A DNA stretch of 64,000 nt from an uncultured Oscillospiraceae bacterium. GTDB lineage: Bacteria; Bacillota; Clostridia; Oscillospirales; Ruminococcaceae. The translations under genes and the position numbers were made by a program. The stretch spans positions 1-64,000 of the forward strand of contig CAKSPC010000001.1 in the NCBI GenBank assembly GCA_934481445.1, written 5' to 3'. Below, in pieces: positions 61,601-64,000 of this stretch. Numbering within the stretch: position 1 is the stretch's first letter; every line of letters starts with the position of its first letter. The notes under the pieces were generated by a model, which had not been told where the DNA came from, did no database searches, and saw nothing but the letters and a program-made list of their open reading frames with translations.

Positions 61601-62342
61601 CCTCGGCCGATTGGTTCGCCGTGAATGCAGTATCAGCGCCAAGCTGCTTTGCTTTCGCCGACAGTTCTTCCATTTGCAGAGCATTTGCGCCTGAAAGAGC
61701 CTCAACGGTACTCATTGTCCCGTCGAACTCCATCGACACATCAATGCAGTTCTGATATGCGTCCGCGATTTTATTCAGCGCGGTGCCGATTCCCGCCGCC
61801 GCCAAAGCCGCTCCGACAGTTTCAAACGCCGTTGCGCCGACGTCGCCATACTGCTTTGCTTCCTCGGCAGCCTTCTCCTCCTGCTTTGTCAGCTCTTCGA
61901 CCTGCGCCTTCAGACGGTTGCTCTCGCCCGCAAGCTGTTCCATGTTAATGCCCGCTTCGGAGAGATTCTGCCCCATCTGCTGTAAGCGCTGATTTTTGTC
62001 CGCAATGGCCTGTTCCGTGTTCGCAATGCGGTTTTTCAGTTCGACTTCCTTTGCCGCAAGCTGCGCTTCCTGCGCCGTGGTGTCCTCGGTGCTGCCCCTG
62101 AGCTTTGCAAGTCCGCTTTGAGTTATTTCAAGCTGTTTTTGGTATGTAGCAAGCTGCTTTGTTGTCCGCTCGATACCCGCCTGCTGCTTTTGATATGCAG
62201 CAATATCGCTCTGCTGCTTGTTTAGCGTCTGTATCTCCTTTTGGGTCGCCGTAAGTATCTTTTGGGCAGAGTTAAACGTTCCCCTAAAGGTTTCGCCCAT
62301 CTTTGCGCCGAGCTTAAACAGCATTTCATACTGCTTTTCCAT
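58680..62342 (-). CDS. Phage tail tape measure protein
   Basis: The 1220-aa protein sets tail length. It starts with a long helical/coiled-coil part (about 15-165), then the TP901-like core with LGADTAFTANQSAEAMTYMG (about 235-450), two hydrophobic segments (about 520-555, 590-620), more coiled coil, and an end with ALVGEEGPELVAMRGGERVI, common to tape measure proteins. Its length would give a tail of normal size for this group. It begins 17 bases after the chaperone frame. Confidence 0.94.
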   Translation of the reverse strand: MEKQYEMLFKLGAKMGETFRGTFNSAQKILTATQKEIQTLNKQQSDIAAYQKQQAGIERTTKQLATYQKQLEITQSGLAKLRGSTEDTTAQEAQLAAKEVELKNRIANTEQAIADKNQRLQQMGQNLSEAGINMEQLAGESNRLKAQVEELTKQEEKAAEEAKQYGDVGATAFETVGAALAAAGIGTALNKIADAYQNCIDVSMEFDGTMSTVEALSGANALQMEELSAKAKQLGADTAFTANQSAEAMTYMGMAGWDANEMLSGMDGMINLAAASGEDLALVSDIVTDNLTAFGLTAKDTAHFADVLAAAATNSNTNVAVMGETFSGAGAIAGALGYSIEDVAVGVGLMANAGVKGSVAGTALKNTFNGLLNGATLTAEAFGEVEYSAVNADGTIDGFSDSINELRGYFEQMTEAERVQNAMAIAGQRGYNGLLAIINSSEADYQSLTEKINNCTGAAQKMADIKLDNLQGDVTLLDSATDGLKMTVGSLYEDELRRLTQTGTQIISDINVFCEENPAVVKGIMAVGAEIGVVVAGYAAFSAAKKISNALSAAGIGLKASENGLLMLLNVNLSKNVAAQFAAAGAQMKLNAAMLANPAGIIAISVVALTAGLIGYSEATKAARLETLTLTTASQEQQNRVEQLNSEYQTACDTFGETSNQARALKYDLDEATSTIEQQSFSVSELYAEIDSLHDSTSELLSSYNEGTDSIAEQQEQAQVLAAKLKDIAVSSETAAHKEALMQPILEKLNEMYPTLGLTVENVTGKLDGLSGAIDRAAGSESIQAKYKAAHDNLAELTIKQQQLQEQAEKAETAYEQAYFRERSFVEMTLDYSFLGGIFGKSDYTNDLDKASEERQKVLNDLREVNAAIAECESVGVEYSDIVAGASEQTVSAYDAVSIAVNDVTEQTATLLQAYNDAYQAAYESVNGQYNLWTNAEETLPTSIDTINTALESQAEYWDNYNYNLQSLSGRTGDIEGLSDIIASFADGSKDSVNVIAGMADATDEELKAMVRNFEEQKKAQEEVSKSLADYKVDINDTMDGIVSDMEDAVEGMNMSDTAEEAAKATIQAYADAILAGKGSVTDAADIVAAAAAQALAGASASDKAYEGSVRGFREFDNIPQYASGTSSAQSGIALVGEEGPELVAMRGGERVINADNTKALLFGSGGAGAQITISPQFVINGEVSGTTEDKLQEMSERLVDMVKDALEEAGIDRQRSVYA

Positions 62343-62359
62343 TCATCCCACGCCCTTTC

Positions 62360-62880
62360 TTACTTTTCCGATTCCTTGAGGAGATCATTGTGCGCCACGA
62401 TCCACTGCCGGATCTCTTTCAGCGGCTGTGTCAGCCAGAACGAAACAGGCGCATACCCGCACTTTGCCAGCACGAGAATATTACGCCTCAGCGTTTCAAC
62501 GTTGCAGCTCCCAGCAAGAAAAAACGTGCTCTGTTTCTTGCCTGATCAAAGTCTTTGATGGGGATTTTATAAAAGAAATCTACGCCGACAGGCTTTGTAC
62601 AAGCCCTAGCAGCTACGCGAATAAGGTAGTTTCCATCGTTGACAGCACCGAAGTACATGGGCTTTCTCAGCATTCCGAGCTCCTCCTCGATATTCAGCGC
62701 GTCCGCGCCCGTCAGGCTGTCAAAGTCAAACGACAGCTCCGTTATCTCTTCTCCGTTGTAAAGCACGGGCTTTGAAAGGCGCAGCACGTTCTCAACGCTG
62801 GTATCCGCCATCTTGGCAAACTCCTTTTCCACGAGCTCATCCATACTCTCGACCTTTTCGATGTCAGCCGTCTTTGCCAT
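62360..62880 (-). CDS. Tail assembly chaperone, long form by -1 frameshift
   Basis: If ribosomes slip by -1 at the TTTTTTC heptamer (62524-62518), the protein continues in the second frame as LAGSCNVETLRRNILVLAKC and then GYAPVSFWLTQPLKEIRQWI, ending with TAA at 62362-62360. The downstream part FWLTQPLKEIRQW resembles the P2 gpE' / gpGT end (FHWPxxEL-like) and has no start codon of its own, so expression by frameshift is expected. The fused protein would be about 173 residues. Confidence 0.75.
62488..62880 (-). CDS. Tail assembly chaperone, short form
   Basis: The 130-aa protein is the zero-frame product: MAKTADIEKVESMDELVEKE start, DFDSLTGADALNIEEELG middle and an end ARFFLLGAATLKR. It is of the P2 gpE / Mu gp41 type that coats the tape measure during tail assembly. 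ATG at 62880 follows AAGGAGG by about ten bases; a TTG at 62886 is less likely. A slippery site lies 28 bases before the stop. Confidence 0.85.
   Translation of the reverse strand: MAKTADIEKVESMDELVEKEFAKMADTSVENVLRLSKPVLYNGEEITELSFDFDSLTGADALNIEEELGMLRKPMYFGAVNDGNYLIRVAARACTKPVGVDFFYKIPIKDFDQARNRARFFLLGAATLKR
62518..62524 (-). other. -1 ribosomal frameshift slippery site
   Basis: On the minus strand CGT TTT TTC contains T TTT TTC, a canonical X XXY YYZ heptamer in the right phase, within the tail chaperone gene upstream of the tape measure gene. Confidence 0.75.
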
Positions 62881-62952
62881 ATTCAAAATTCCTCCTTAAA
62901 TATAAAAGCTGTCCCCTGCACAGCGCAGGGAACAGCAATCATTATGTGTTAT

Positions 62953-63483
62953 TTAGGACATACCAAGACACTTGCGGATCTCCGCCGCGCGGTCCTTACC
63001 CGTGTGGTCGATGTAGCGGAAATTCAGCGGGTCATACTCGCAGAGCTTCTTGCCGTTCGCGTCTATCTCCGCATAGTAGTGCACCGCATATTCGCCGTTC
63101 ACCGAGATTGGCGACGCGTTCTTGACGGTGCCGCCGGTAAGCTTTTTCGGCACAACGCGCATGATGATCTTTTTCTGCTTTGTTTCCAGCTCGCCGCCGC
63201 TGTAGTTGTAATGCTGGTCAGCACGCCACAGCGAAAGCGTGTGGACGCGCTCCTCCGCAAGGGCATATGCCGCCTCGTTTGTATGGTTAAACTTAAACGT
63301 GGTGGTCATTGCCTTGAGATGCGCCGCCACAGGAACCTCGATCTCGCCGAGAACGCCCGCGCCGCTTACGCTAAATACTTCGTTCTCAAAGTCGGGCAGG
63401 TCGACCTCCGCCACGCCGTAAAACATCTTTTCGTCCTCATATACCGAATAGGCGATTACGCCCTCGTCAACACCATTAGGCAT
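62953..63483 (-). CDS. Phage major tail tube protein (gpFII-like)
   Basis: The 176-aa protein is a P2 FII-type tube subunit: VAEVDLPDFENEVFSVSGAG, GEIEVPVAAHLKAMTTTFKF and LNFRYIDHTGKDRAAEIRKC. It forms the inner tube of the contractile tail. It follows the sheath gene by 17 bases with a GGAGG site. Confidence 0.93.
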   Translation of the reverse strand: MPNGVDEGVIAYSVYEDEKMFYGVAEVDLPDFENEVFSVSGAGVLGEIEVPVAAHLKAMTTTFKFNHTNEAAYALAEERVHTLSLWRADQHYNYSGGELETKQKKIIMRVVPKKLTGGTVKNASPISVNGEYAVHYYAEIDANGKKLCEYDPLNFRYIDHTGKDRAAEIRKCLGMS

Positions 63484-63500
63484 TTAAATTCCTCCTTCCG

Positions 63501-64000
63501 TTAAGAGCCGAGCGCGGCTTCCAGCATATCCACGCTGTACTGGACGTGCATATCTATCTGCTGCGCGGGAATAGGCGATGCCGCCTGACAGTCAAGGCGG
63601 AACATACCGCCCATAAGGTTGGTCACGGGGTTAAGTTCATCGGAATATGCGATCTCGCCGCCGTAAAGCTTTCCCTCCGCCGTAAGTCCGTTGAGCCATG
63701 CGTTAAACGCATTGATGATAGCGTCGCGCAGCGCAGGCGTAAGCGGCTTGTCGATGTACTGCCAGAATGTATTGATAAACGTGTTGCATATCCAGTCCTG
63801 CACGCGGTTCGTGCATATAAACATTCTCGCAACATCGGAAGATTTGGGATAACAGCCGAGATAGTTTCCCCAAAGGGTCCATCCGCCGTTGTTGAGTACG
63901 GTGACAACTCCCGCGGAAACGCTGATAATATCAGCCTGCGGAAGCGACAGAGTGACCTCGGTGCCGTCCGCGCACACCGCAGCGGTGATGGATATCTCCT
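63501..64000 (-). CDS. Phage tail sheath protein, C-terminal part
   Basis: The visible C-terminal 165 residues match P2 FI-type sheath proteins: VSAGVVTVLNNGGWTLWGNY, TNRVQDWICNTFINTFWQYI, and the end AQQIDMHVQYSVDMLEAALG. The gene continues beyond the right edge, so its start is not visible. Contraction of the sheath drives the tube through the host envelope. Confidence 0.92.
   Translation of the reverse strand, partial: EISITAAVCADGTEVTLSLPQADIISVSAGVVTVLNNGGWTLWGNYLGCYPKSSDVARMFICTNRVQDWICNTFINTFWQYIDKPLTPALRDAIINAFNAWLNGLTAEGKLYGGEIAYSDELNPVTNLMGGMFRLDCQAASPIPAQQIDMHVQYSVDMLEAALGS

Larger units (their letters stand above)
49263..64000 (-). mobile_element. P2-like contractile-tail prophage (left part)
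   Basis: From the asnB break to the window edge all genes are phage tail, fibre or lysis genes on one strand. The order of transcription is sheath, tube, chaperone, tape measure, X, D, V, U, W, J, I, fibre, small proteins, holin and amidase, as in P2-type Myoviridae-like phages. Head, DNA packaging, integrase and control genes are not seen and should lie to the right. All visible genes look intact, so the element could be functional. Confidence 0.9.

Overview
The window looks like a chromosome segment of a low-GC-lineage, gut-type clostridium, most likely Oscillospiraceae/Ruminococcus-like. The inference rests on gene content rather than a marker gene: a SufCBDSU cluster under an Rrf2 regulator, AddAB instead of RecBCD, an ECF sigma/anti-sigma pair, a standalone BirA without a DNA-binding domain, and strong TTGACA-17-TATAAT promoters. 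Many genes overlap by four bases (ATGA/GTGA).

Left part (1-15.6 kb): a tRNA-Ser(GCT), an ECF sigma factor with a very large membrane anti-sigma-like protein, a SulP anion permease, a GH5 lipoprotein next to a cytoplasmic GH13 enzyme, a small XRE regulator, a VanY-type carboxypeptidase, a MalT-like LuxR regulator, a three-gene cluster of small uncharacterised proteins, then a phosphoesterase-birA-CYTH operon and tRNA-Leu(TAA). Both tRNA genes are next to copies of the same foldable intergenic repeat.

Cobalamin part (15.6-21.8 kb): a cobalamin riboswitch precedes cobT-cobU-cobS-cobU-like-cobC-cbiB-cobD-cobO. These are late (nucleotide-loop and aminopropanol) steps only, so the locus fits cobyrate/cobinamide salvage or the tail end of a pathway encoded elsewhere. 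A 40-codon AraC remnant follows. The suf operon (22.1-27.3 kb) reads leftward from an Rrf2 gene with a possible operator.

Central part (27.4-48 kb): a probable histidine leader-peptide attenuator (HHH codons, hairpin, terminator) precedes hisS, followed by a PfkB kinase, a HAD hydrolase fused to a nuclease-like domain, addB, addA, a PQQ-type propeller membrane protein and an aldose-1-epimerase-like protein. On the other strand lie a two-component system and a tyrA - membrane protein - pepF - orphan ATPase operon.

Right part (48.1-64 kb): asnB stops exactly inside the conserved ECADE-IFGGYPW motif. From there a P2-like contractile-tail prophage begins, transcribed leftward: sheath, tube, tail chaperone with a -1 frameshift, tape measure, X, D, V, U, W, J, I, fibre, small proteins, holin and amidase. 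The prophage runs off the right edge, so its integrase, head genes, the other attachment site and the 3' half of asnB are not visible.
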